From contig NZ_AUCF01000036.1 of NCBI RefSeq assembly GCF_000429625.1, positions 1-53,717 of the forward strand: 53,717 bases of DNA, read 5' to 3'. The notes under the pieces were generated by a model. The model was not told the DNA's origin. It saw nothing but the letters and a program-made list of their open reading frames with translations, and did no database searches. The DNA comes from Azospirillum halopraeferens DSM 3675. Its GTDB lineage: Bacteria > Pseudomonadota > Alphaproteobacteria > Azospirillales > Azospirillaceae. Shown piece after piece: positions 45,010-53,717 of this stretch. Numbering within the stretch: position 1 is the first letter of the stretch; every line of letters starts with the position of its first letter. The translations under genes and the position numbers were made by a program.

Positions 45010-45084
45010 TGGTGGGCGCGACAGGGATTGAACCTGTGACCCCTCCCGTGTGAAGGGAGTGCTCTCCCGCTGAGCTACGCGCCC
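45010..45084 (-). tRNA. tRNA-Val (anticodon CAC)
   Basis: Complete cloverleaf on the minus strand. Acceptor GGGCGCG pairs with CGCGCCC, discriminator A, and CCA is encoded (45012-45010). D-arm TAGCTCAGCGGGAGAGCA; anticodon stem CTCCC/GGGAG with loop TTCACAC, anticodon CAC reading GUG; T-loop GGTTCAATCC. No overlap with an integrated element. Confidence 0.95.
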
Positions 45085-45164
45085 GCCGTCGTGCGGTGAG
45101 CGGCGTATTTAAGGGGTCGCGGGGCGGCTGTCAACACCGAAAAATCGGCCGCCCCGCACACCCC

Positions 45165-45875
45165 TCACCGGCCCGCCGGCGGGCTGTCCGGCCGGGTCCC
45201 CAGGCGGGCCAGGGCGGCCGGCAGATCGGCGAAGCGGTCGATCACCAGATCGGCACCGAGATCGGCCACGGCCATGCGCGGGTAGCCGTAGCTGACGGCC
45301 ACCACGGGGATGCCGACGGCGCGCGCCGCCTTCACGTCGTTGGCGTTGTCACCCACCATGGCGGCCGGGCCGCCGCCCAGGGCGTCGATGACCCGGGCAA
45401 GGGGGCGGCCGTCGGGCTTGCGCACCGGCAGGGTGTCGCCGCCGGCCACCGCCCCGAACAGGCGGGCGAGGTCCAGCAGGTCCAGGAGCTTGCGGGCGAT
45501 CCGCTCCGGCTTGTTGGTGCACAGGCCCAGAGCGATGCCGGCCGCGTGCAGGGCACCCAGCGTCGGCGCCACGCCGGGGTAAAGGCACGACGGCTCCGCC
45601 GACTGGGCGAAATAGATGTCGAGGTAGCGGGCCAGCGCCTCCTGCACCCCGCCTTCGTCCAGGGGGGCGCCGGTGGCGGCGAACGCCTGGCGCAGCAGAC
45701 TGGCCGAGCCGTCGCCGACCATGCCCCGCACCTCCGCCACCGACAGCGCGCGGCGGCCATGGCCGGCCAGGGTGGCGTTGACGGCGCGGGCGATGTCGGG
45801 GGCGCTGTCGATGAGGGTGCCGTCCAGGTCGAACACCAGGATGGCGGGCAGGCCGGGCGGCAGGGTGGCGGTCAT
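45165..45875 (-). CDS. gph: Phosphoglycolate phosphatase
   Basis: HAD-superfamily phosphatase, 236 residues from ATG 45875; longer frames to 45983 lack similarity. Motif I VFDLDGTLIDSAPDIARAVN (nucleophile Asp, then the Gph-type SAPD), motif II LCTNKPERIARKLLD, motif III lysine in VRKPDGRPL, motif IV AAMVGDNANDVKAARAVG. Removes 2-phosphoglycolate made in DNA repair or by Rubisco oxygenation. It lies just upstream (leftward) of tRNA-Val and is divergent from glmU, with 247 bases between. Confidence 0.92.
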   Translation of the reverse strand: MTATLPPGLPAILVFDLDGTLIDSAPDIARAVNATLAGHGRRALSVAEVRGMVGDGSASLLRQAFAATGAPLDEGGVQEALARYLDIYFAQSAEPSCLYPGVAPTLGALHAAGIALGLCTNKPERIARKLLDLLDLARLFGAVAGGDTLPVRKPDGRPLARVIDALGGGPAAMVGDNANDVKAARAVGIPVVAVSYGYPRMAVADLGADLVIDRFADLPAALARLGTRPDSPPAGR

Positions 45876-46122
45876 GGCGGAGGCGGCTCCGGGACGTGGT
45901 GCGGATCGTGCCGTGGTAGCGCAGAACCGGCGCAAAGGAGAAGCACCGGGGGCGGTACGCCGACCGAAAGTGTTGCGGTGCACCGGGCCGCTCCATACCT
46001 CCGGGACAGGGCCGTGCCGCGGGGCTTCGCCTGTGACGGCCTGTCATAAAAGTTGACTTGGGGAAGGCCGACGGACTGTGGCACTTATCCGCGCGCCGCT
46101 CGACGTCAAACCAGGGACACGC

Positions 46123-47475
46123 ATGACCCAACGACCGCTCGCCTGCGTCATCCTTGCTGCCGGCAAGGGCACGCGCATGAAGTCCGACATGCCCAAGGTG
46201 CTGCACCGCGTCGCCGGGCGGCCGATGATCGGACACGTCCTGGCCGCCGTCGCCGAGCTGGACCCCGACCATGTGGTGGTGGTGGTGGGCCCCGGCATGG
46301 ATGACGTCGCCGCCGCCGTCGCCCCCTACCCCACCGCCGTGCAGGAGCAGCAGCGCGGCACCGCCGACGCCGTGCGCGCCGCCTTCGGGCTTCTGGAAGG
46401 CTTCCGCGGCGATGTGCTGGTGCTGTACGGCGACACGCCGCTGGTCACCCCCGACACGCTGCGCGCCATGGTCAACGCGCGCCGCCAGGCGGGCGACCCC
46501 GCGGTGGTGGTGCTGGGCATGCGCCCCGAGGACCCCGGCGCCTACGGCCGCCTGATCCTGAACGCCCGCGGCGGGCTGGAGAAGATCGTCGAATACCTGG
46601 ACGCCACCCCCGAGGAGCGCGCCGTCACCCTGTGCAACGCCGGCCTGATGGCCTTCGACGGCACGCGCATGGCCGGGCTGATCGGCCGCGTCGGCAACGC
46701 CAACGCCAAGGGCGAGTATTACCTGACCGACGTGGTGCAGATCGCCCGCTCCGAGGCCATGCGCTGCGCGGTGGTGGAGGGTGCGCCGGCCGAGGTGATC
46801 GGCGTCAACTCCCGCGCCGAACTGGCGGAGGTGGAGCGCATCCTGCAGCGCCGCCTGCGCAAGGCGGCCATGGACAACGGCGCCACGCTGGTGGACCCGG
46901 ACACGGTCACCTTCTCCTACGACACGCGCCTGGGGCGCGACGTGGTGGTGGGCCCCTGCGTGGTGTTCGGTCCCGGCGTCGTGGTGGGCGACCGGGTGGA
47001 GATCAAGCCCTTCTGCCATCTGGAGCAGGTGCGCGTCGACTCCGGCGCGCTGGTCGGCCCCTACGCCCGCCTGCGGCCGGGGACGGAGATCGGGCCGGAC
47101 GCCCACATCGGCAACTTCGTCGAGGTCAAGAACGCCCGCATCGAGGCCGGCGCCAAGGTCAACCACCTGACCTACATCGGCGACGCCCGGGTGGGCGCCA
47201 GGGCCAACGTGGGCGCCGGCACCATCACCTGCAACTACGACGGCTTCGACAAGCACCGCACCGACATCGGGGCGGGGGCCTTCATCGGCTCCAACAGCGC
47301 GCTGGTGGCCCCGGTCACCATCGGCGACGGCGCCATCGTCGGCGCCGGCAGCGTGGTCACCGAGGACGTGCCCGGCGATTCCCTGGCGGTGGCCCGCGGC
47401 CGCCAGCAGTCCTATCCCGGCCGGGCCGCCGCGTTCCGCGAGCGCAAGCGCAACGAGAAGGCGAACAAGGCGTAG
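46123..47475 (+). CDS. glmU: Bifunctional GlmU: glucosamine-1-phosphate acetyltransferase / UDP-GlcNAc pyrophosphorylase
   Basis: Two last steps to UDP-GlcNAc for peptidoglycan and LPS. 450 residues from ATG 46123. N-terminal uridyltransferase: CVILAAGKGTRMKSDMPKVL, EQQRGTADAV, LYGDTPLV. C-terminal left-handed beta-helix with hexapeptide repeats (about 245-430), including the GlmU-type KNARI, NHLTYIGDARVG and GAGTITCNYDG acetyltransferase motifs. Followed after 51 bases by glmS in the same direction, so the operon supplies both ends of the amino-sugar pathway. Confidence 0.97.
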   Translation: MTQRPLACVILAAGKGTRMKSDMPKVLHRVAGRPMIGHVLAAVAELDPDHVVVVVGPGMDDVAAAVAPYPTAVQEQQRGTADAVRAAFGLLEGFRGDVLVLYGDTPLVTPDTLRAMVNARRQAGDPAVVVLGMRPEDPGAYGRLILNARGGLEKIVEYLDATPEERAVTLCNAGLMAFDGTRMAGLIGRVGNANAKGEYYLTDVVQIARSEAMRCAVVEGAPAEVIGVNSRAELAEVERILQRRLRKAAMDNGATLVDPDTVTFSYDTRLGRDVVVGPCVVFGPGVVVGDRVEIKPFCHLEQVRVDSGALVGPYARLRPGTEIGPDAHIGNFVEVKNARIEAGAKVNHLTYIGDARVGARANVGAGTITCNYDGFDKHRTDIGAGAFIGSNSALVAPVTIGDGAIVGAGSVVTEDVPGDSLAVARGRQQSYPGRAAAFRERKRNEKANKA

Positions 47476-47526
47476 GCCCGTCCGGACCTCCGTCCACCCG
47501 CGACACCTTCAGGAGAACGGTTCGAC

Positions 47527-49353
<1,827 letters not shown>

Positions 49354-49377
49354 GGTTGGGCCGGGACGCGGTGTGAT

Positions 49378-49417
49378 ACGGCCGGAAAAAGATCCGTTCC
49401 AGCGGCTTTCCGGCCGT
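49378..49417. terminator. Hairpin after glmS, convergent with Mur-ligase gene
   Basis: ACGGCCGGAAA (49378-49388) pairs perfectly with TTTCCGGCCGT (49407-49417) over eleven bases. A second inverted repeat ACCCGA/TCGGGT (49421-49426, 49452-49457), with TTCAA/TTGAA nested inside, follows towards the convergent gene. Together they could stop transcription from both sides. Confidence 0.55.
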
Positions 49418-49470
49418 GAAACCCGATAGTTCAATGCTTTGAATTGATCTGTCGGGTCGGGCCCACTCGC

Positions 49471-51093
49471 CTACAGCACCAGCTTGCGCTCGTACAGGTC
49501 CGGCAGGTCGTTTTCCAGCAGCACCACGTCGCCGGCCGCGACGTTCGCCCGCATCCAGTCCTGCGCCTCGGCGAAGGTCGCGCACGCGTGCACCGCGGCG
49601 GCCGGCGCGGCCGTCCGGAAAGCGTCCACGAAGGTGGGGATGCGCTCCGGCCGCACCGGCAGCAGCACGTCCACATGTTCGGCGGCGAGCGTGCCGAGGC
49701 GGGCGTGTTCGGACTCGTGGGCGGCGCCCAGTTCCACCATGCCGGGGGTCACCAGGATGCGGCGGCCGCCGGCGCGGCGCAGCAGGGTCAGCAACGGCAG
49801 GGCGCCGGCGAAGCCGATGGGGTTGGAGTTGTAGGCGTCGTCGATGATGATCGAGCCGTCGCCGGGGCGCTTCACCTCCAGCCGGTGGGCGATCTGCGGC
49901 GTGGTGCGCAGGGCGGTCACCACCGTCTCCGGCTCCATGCCCAGCGCGCAGGCGGTGGCGAAGGCCAGGGCGATGTTGGTGCCGTGGTGGGCGCCGTAAA
50001 TGGGCGCGCGCAGGGTGTGGGGCGTGCCCCGCCACAGCACCTCCACCACCGTGCCCTCGGCCTCCTGGCGGATGGCGGTGATGGTCAGGGCGTCGGGGCC
50101 GCTCCCCGGGCCAGGACCGGTGCCGGCGCCGCAGACGATCATGGAGTCCGGATGGCGGCCGGCGAAAGCGCGGGTGTGGGCGAACTCCAGCACCTGATCG
50201 GGGACGATCACCTTGCCGCCGCGGGCGACGGCGGCATCGGCCAGTTCGAACTTCGTCTCGGCCACCGCGTCCAGGGTCTTGAAGCGCTCGTAATGCGCCA
50301 TGCCGATGGCGGTGACGACGGCGGTGTCCGGCGGGGCCAGGCGGCACAGGCGGGCGATGGAGCCGGGCCCGTAGGCCCCCATCTCCACCACGAAGTAGCG
50401 GTGGCGCGGGGTCAGCCGCTCGCGCACGATGCGGCTGATGCCCATGGGGGTGTTGATGCTGCCGGGCGTGATCAGGGTCGGTGCCGCCATCTCCAGGATG
50501 TGGCCGAGGATGTGCTTGACCGAGGTCTTGCCGAAGGAGCCGGTGACGCCGATCACCGTGGGCGCCAGCCGCGTCAGCTTCTCGTGCGCCTCCGTCCAGT
50601 AGCGGTTCTGGATGGAGCGCTCCACGGGCGTCAGCGCCAGGTTGGACAGCACCAGCGTCAGCGGCACCGCCTGCACCACCAGAACCCACACCGGCACCGG
50701 CATGGCGGTCAGCGCGCACACCACCACGACCACCGCCGTCAGGGCAAAGGCGCCGCCCACCACGCGCTTGGCGCGGCTGGTCATGACCAGCTTCTTCTTC
50801 GACGCCTTCAGCCGTGCCGGCTCGCGCGCCGCGAAGAACGCGAAGGCCAGCGCCGCGGCACCCGCGAAGGCCGGGGAGGGGCCGCCGGCCACCAGCAGTT
50901 CCGCCAGCCCGAGCACCGCCAGGACCGCCGATAGGGTGCGGTCGAACGAGCGGGTGCGCACCAGCCAGGGCAGGAAGCGGCTGCCGTCGTACTCCTCCTG
51001 CTGGAAGATGTGCAGGTAGGTCAGGCTGCGGAACCAGGCGAACGCCAGGGCGGCCGCCAGAAGGGCAACGGAAACGATGGGAGCGAGGCTCAC
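49471..51093 (-). CDS. Membrane-anchored MurF-like Mur ligase
   Basis: Predicted 540-residue Mur-family amide ligase. Residues about 1-170 are four hydrophobic TM segments (for example VVGGAFALTAVVVVVCALTAM), where MurF has its UDP-substrate-binding domain. The central ATPase domain is MurF-like: GVTGSFGKTSVKHILGHIL (P-loop near residue 190), VEMGAYGPGSIARL, AIGMAHYERFKTLDAVAETK. The C-terminal domain has IIIDDAYNSNPIGFAGAL and LVTPGMVELGAAHE. Start GTG overlaps the stop of the alpha/beta hydrolase gene by four bases. The loss of the UDP domain suggests a lipid-linked or other acceptor, with a dipeptide from the neighbouring Ddl-like enzyme as possible donor. The true substrate is unknown; this is not the dcw-cluster murF. 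Confidence 0.8.
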   Translation of the reverse strand: MSLAPIVSVALLAAALAFAWFRSLTYLHIFQQEEYDGSRFLPWLVRTRSFDRTLSAVLAVLGLAELLVAGGPSPAFAGAAALAFAFFAAREPARLKASKKKLVMTSRAKRVVGGAFALTAVVVVVCALTAMPVPVWVLVVQAVPLTLVLSNLALTPVERSIQNRYWTEAHEKLTRLAPTVIGVTGSFGKTSVKHILGHILEMAAPTLITPGSINTPMGISRIVRERLTPRHRYFVVEMGAYGPGSIARLCRLAPPDTAVVTAIGMAHYERFKTLDAVAETKFELADAAVARGGKVIVPDQVLEFAHTRAFAGRHPDSMIVCGAGTGPGPGSGPDALTITAIRQEAEGTVVEVLWRGTPHTLRAPIYGAHHGTNIALAFATACALGMEPETVVTALRTTPQIAHRLEVKRPGDGSIIIDDAYNSNPIGFAGALPLLTLLRRAGGRRILVTPGMVELGAAHESEHARLGTLAAEHVDVLLPVRPERIPTFVDAFRTAAPAAAVHACATFAEAQDWMRANVAAGDVVLLENDLPDLYERKLVL

Positions 51094-51875
51094 GGCGCGG
51101 CCTTCAGGAATTGGTTGAGCCGAAAGAGGAGCTGGTGGCGCCCCTCACCCAGGATGGTGTGATGGTCGAAGCCGTCCAGCACCGCCAGCCGGGCGCCGGG
51201 GATCAGGTCGACGAAGCGGTGGCCCAGTTCGGGCGGCGTGTCGTCGTCGTCCGAACCGTAGACGAGCTGGACCGGGCAGGTCACACGGGCGGCGACCGCC
51301 GACAGGTCCTCGCGCACCACCTTCACCAGGATCGGCCGCATGGCACCGGCGGCGCGGTAATCGGCGCTGCCGAAACGGGAGCGCCAGCCCTCCACCGGCA
51401 GTCCCAGCGCCGCCAGGCGTCCCAGCAGCTTGTAGGCGGTGACCCTGGCCGTCATGCGCAGGCGCTGCGCCGGCGACCGGTGGCGGCGCAGCCCGGCCGC
51501 GGCCACCAGGAACAGCCCGTCAACGAGGCCGGGGTGGCGGGCGGCGAGCTGGAGCCCGACGCGGCAGCCGAAGGAATGGCCGATCCAGATCCGCCGGCCG
51601 CGCGGCAGGGTGGCCAGCCACCCGGCGACGGCATCGGCGTAGTCCTCGGTCCCCCAGTCCGCCGGCGGGCGCGGCGAGGCGCCGAAACCGGGGAAGTCCA
51701 GGAGCGTGTGGGCGCCGGCCCGCTCCATCTGGGCGGCAAGCGCCAGGAAGGCGCGGTGGTCCTGCCCCCAGCCGTGTGCCCACACCAGGTGGGTCGTCCC
51801 CTCCCCCGGCGGCACACCGAGCGCGGCGTAGTGAAAGGTGGCTCCGCCAGCCTCGAAGCGCGGCATGGACGTCAT
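51090..51875 (-). CDS. Alpha/beta hydrolase
   Basis: Predicted 261-residue cytosolic hydrolase from ATG 51875, with AGGA upstream; ATG 51866 is an alternative. Oxyanion region VWAHGWGQDHRAFLAL, nucleophile elbow WIGHSFGCRVGLQLA (Ser in GHSFG), acid in VYGSDDDDTPPEL, and the final His in DGFDHHTIL. A lid (about 135-190) is basic. The gene is translationally coupled to the Mur-ligase gene. The substrate is unknown: an ester or peptide in the same pathway is the natural guess. Confidence 0.85.
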   Translation of the reverse strand: MTSMPRFEAGGATFHYAALGVPPGEGTTHLVWAHGWGQDHRAFLALAAQMERAGAHTLLDFPGFGASPRPPADWGTEDYADAVAGWLATLPRGRRIWIGHSFGCRVGLQLAARHPGLVDGLFLVAAAGLRRHRSPAQRLRMTARVTAYKLLGRLAALGLPVEGWRSRFGSADYRAAGAMRPILVKVVREDLSAVAARVTCPVQLVYGSDDDDTPPELGHRFVDLIPGARLAVLDGFDHHTILGEGRHQLLFRLNQFLKAAP

Positions 51876-52059
51876 GCGTTCCGGTCCTGCGATGGTCCCC
51901 CGCCGGCCCGCCTGCGGTCCGGGCGCGACAGTGATAGGCAAAATCGCCGCGCCCGTCCACTGGCACGGGCGGATCGGCGGGGCCGGCTTCCCCGCGGGCG
52001 TTGACCCCCCGCAAGCGCATGGGATATTGCAGCCGGACGGGCAAACGGGAGAGACGGGA

Positions 52060-53268
52060 ATGGCGGACAGGACCAGGGTGGCGGTGATCTTCGGTGGCTG
52101 CTCGCCGGAACACGACGTCAGCGTCGTCTCGGGCCTCCAGGCCCTGCGGGCCCTGGACGGGGAGCGATTCGAGGGCTTCCCCGTCTACATCGCCGCCGAC
52201 GGCGAATGGCTGGCCGGCAAGGAACTGGCGGAGCGCGCCACCTACATCCCCGACGCGGCGACACGAGCCAAACTGCAACGGGTCTCCGTTCCGGTGACGC
52301 CGCCCGGCGGCCGGCCGGTGCTGCGCCCGGCGGGCGGCGGCCTGCTGAGCCGGCCGCGCGACATCCCGTTCGACGTGGCGCTGCCGGTTCTGCACGGCGG
52401 CGGCGGCGAGGACGGGCGACTCCAGGGCTTCCTCGACGTGGTCGGCGTGCCCTACACGGGTATGCGGCCGATGGCGTCCGCGGTGCTGATGGACAAGATC
52501 GCCACCAAGCGCCTGCTGGCGTCGGCCGGGATTCCGCTGCTGCCGTTCGTGGAGCTGAAGCGCCCGGGCACCGGCCTGCTGCTGCCCCGTGCCGTGCTGG
52601 CCGAGGCGGTGGAGCGCATCGGCCTGCCCTGCATCGTCAAGCCCGTACACCTCGGCAGTTCCATCGGGGTGGCCCGCATCACCGCGGTGGAGGAACTGGA
52701 GGCGGTGCTGCCCGCCATCTTCCGCCTCGATTCCGCCGCCATGCTGGAGCCGTTCGTGCCCAACCTGGTGGAATACAACGTCAGCGTCTGCGCGCTGGGC
52801 GGACGGCTGCGCACGTCGGCCATTGAACGGCCCAAGCGCGCCGAGGAGCTGCTGGACTTCAAGCAGAAGTACCTGTCGGGCGGCGGCAAGGGCGGCGGCG
52901 GCAAGACACCCGGCGCCGCGGCCAGCGAAGGCATGCTGTCGCTGACCCGCGACATCAACCCCGACCTGCCCGGCAACCTGGAGACGCGCATCCGCGACGC
53001 CGCCACCGCCGCCTTCACCCTGCTGGGCGGCAGCGGTGCGCCGCGCATCGACTTCCTGTCCAACGGCGAGACCGGCGAAGTCTGGCTGAACGAGGCGAAC
53101 CCCTGTCCGGGCTCGCTGGGCTATTTTCTGTGGGAGGCGGCGGAGGAGCCGATCCTGTTCACCCAACTCCTCACCCTGTTGGTCGAGGAGGCGGTGACGC
53201 TGCAGCAGGCGGCGCAGCTCCCGGCCGATCCGGTGCCGTCCGACGCCCGCCTGTTCCGCCGGCCCTGA
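52060..53268 (+). CDS. D-alanine-D-alanine ligase-like ATP-grasp enzyme with glycine-rich loop insert
   Basis: Predicted 402-residue ATP-grasp ligase, about 90 longer than ordinary Ddl. Ddl signatures: FGGCSPEHDVSVVSG (with the Glu that orients the first D-Ala), KPVHLGSSIGVARI, LVEYNVSVCALGG, and metal-binding FLSNGETGEVWLNEANPCPG. The omega-loop Lys-Tyr pair that marks D-Ala-D-Ala rather than D-lactate specificity is kept (DFKQKYLS). It is followed at once by a Gly/Lys-rich stretch (GGGKGGGGK). ATG 52060 has GGGAGAG upstream. Divergent from the hydrolase/Mur-ligase pair. It may supply D-Ala-D-Ala or a variant dipeptide. Confidence 0.82.
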   Translation: MADRTRVAVIFGGCSPEHDVSVVSGLQALRALDGERFEGFPVYIAADGEWLAGKELAERATYIPDAATRAKLQRVSVPVTPPGGRPVLRPAGGGLLSRPRDIPFDVALPVLHGGGGEDGRLQGFLDVVGVPYTGMRPMASAVLMDKIATKRLLASAGIPLLPFVELKRPGTGLLLPRAVLAEAVERIGLPCIVKPVHLGSSIGVARITAVEELEAVLPAIFRLDSAAMLEPFVPNLVEYNVSVCALGGRLRTSAIERPKRAEELLDFKQKYLSGGGKGGGGKTPGAAASEGMLSLTRDINPDLPGNLETRIRDAATAAFTLLGGSGAPRIDFLSNGETGEVWLNEANPCPGSLGYFLWEAAEEPILFTQLLTLLVEEAVTLQQAAQLPADPVPSDARLFRRP

Positions 53269-53351
53269 GGGGACAGAAATCGCGCCGCGGGCGCAAATCG
53301 GTGTTTGCTCCGGCGGAAGCATTGCGCTATGGTGCGCTTCCGCTGGAACGG

Positions 53352-53428
<77 letters not shown>

Positions 53429-53436
53429 TTCTTCTC

Positions 53437-53476
53437 AAAGGCTCCGCTGCTTCGTCAGCCGGGGCCTTTTGTTTTT
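53437..53476 (+). terminator. Rho-independent terminator of tRNA-Arg
   Basis: AAAGGCTCCGCTG, CTTCGT loop, CAGCCGGGGCCTTT (one G-T pair and one bulged C), followed by TTGTTTTT ending at 53476. The only classical hairpin-plus-T-run terminator seen in the window. Confidence 0.85.
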
Positions 53477-53543
53477 CCGGCAAGCAGAAGACCTACGGTG
53501 CGTGACGGCCAGCCACTCCGTTTGCATGACTCCGCACGCACGG

Positions 53544-53575
53544 CAACGCCCGCACCGGTGACGGTGCGGGCGTTG
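53544..53575. terminator. 14-bp hairpin between tRNA-Arg and 5S rRNA
   Basis: CAACGCCCGCACCG, loop GTGA, CGGTGCGGGCGTTG: a perfect stem. It lies 3' of the 5S gene on the minus strand and is the likely end structure of the leftward rRNA operon, though no T-run follows. Confidence 0.6.
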
Positions 53576-53623
53576 CGGGTGGTTCTGAAGAGGGGTGATC
53601 GTTTCGGTGTGGGCGCCGTGGTG

Positions 53624-53717
53624 ACCCGGCGGCGACCTACTCTCCCACGTCTTAAGACGCAGTACCATTGGCGCTGAGGGATTTCACGGCCGAGTTCGGG
53701 ATGGGATCGGGTGCAGG
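53624..53717 (-). rRNA. rrf: 5S rRNA, 3' part
   Basis: On the minus strand the sequence reads CCCGATCCCATCCCGAACTC, then GTACTGCGTCTTAAGACGTG and GGGAGAGTAGGTCG, the conserved 5S loops and 3' helix. The 5' end lies past the window edge. The exact 3' end is estimated. The rest of the rRNA operon should lie to the right. Confidence 0.92.

Noticed and set aside
47476..47526. glmS ribozyme upstream of glmS
   Set aside because: Only 51 bases separate glmU and glmS, too short for the ribozyme, and the element belongs to Firmicutes.
49471..51093. Ordinary housekeeping murF
   Set aside because: The N-terminus is membrane-spanning instead of the UDP-substrate domain, and the gene is not in a dcw-type cluster; kept as MurF-like only.

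Overview
The window looks like a chromosomal segment of a very GC-rich alphaproteobacterium, most probably of the order Rhodospirillales. Supporting markers are gcrA with GANTC (CcrM-type) sites upstream, an alphaproteobacterial/Rickettsia-type isocitrate dehydrogenase, an SmoEFGK-type polyol ABC transporter with a SorC-type regulator, and Psd/PssA fused by an ATGA overlap. No genus can be named from the sequence alone. Almost all genes have housekeeping-like codon use. The exception is a conspicuous AT-rich block at about 14.1-17.2 kb.

Layout, left to right. 0-2.7 kb: end of pflB, then pflA, a FocA-type formate channel and a small Cys-rich protein (anaerobic pyruvate cleavage and formate export). 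2.7-5.8 kb: a PAS/GGDEF diguanylate cyclase divergent from an orphan amino-acid substrate-binding protein gene broken by one in-frame TAA. 6.2-8.0 kb: a tight three-gene operon of unrecognised function. 8.1-10.8 kb: two MFS exporters. 10.8-14.0 kb: NemA-type ene-reductase divergent from the glutathione-dependent formaldehyde pair frmA(adhC)-fghA. 14.1-17.2 kb: AT-rich island with an SF1 helicase carrying a degenerate nuclease-like N-terminus and a DUF2290-like partner, a candidate anti-phage cassette bracketed by a 10-bp direct repeat. 17.6-22.9 kb: uvrB, Rickettsia-type icd, gcrA, exoD-like gene. 23.0-32.1 kb: polyol catabolism (SorC regulator, ABC transporter of four genes, SDR dehydrogenase, HAD phosphatase, ROK kinase and PfkB-type fructokinase). 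32.1-34.6 kb: Rossmann-only protein, a second and unrelated-type icd, LOG-family hydrolase. 34.8-37.7 kb: cytochrome c', diheme cytochrome c, LysM/Ig-like protein and a 24-residue hydrophobic peptide. 37.9-43.9 kb: unknown protein, psd-pssA, ACT protein, GNAT, chemoreceptor, YkgJ-like protein. 44.4-53.7 kb: repeat-containing secreted protein, tRNA-Val, gph, glmU-glmS, a membrane-anchored MurF-like ligase with an alpha/beta hydrolase and a divergent D-Ala-D-Ala ligase-like gene, tRNA-Arg, and the 3' part of a 5S rRNA gene of a leftward rRNA operon.

The strongest candidates for an undescribed system are: (1) the MurF-like ligase whose N-terminal UDP-substrate domain appears to be replaced by membrane helices, linked to a Ddl homologue with a glycine-rich loop insertion and to an alpha/beta hydrolase; (2) the three-gene unknown operon at 6.2-8.0 kb; (3) the helicase/DUF2290 island. 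Functions are assigned by recognising motifs by eye; no database search was possible.
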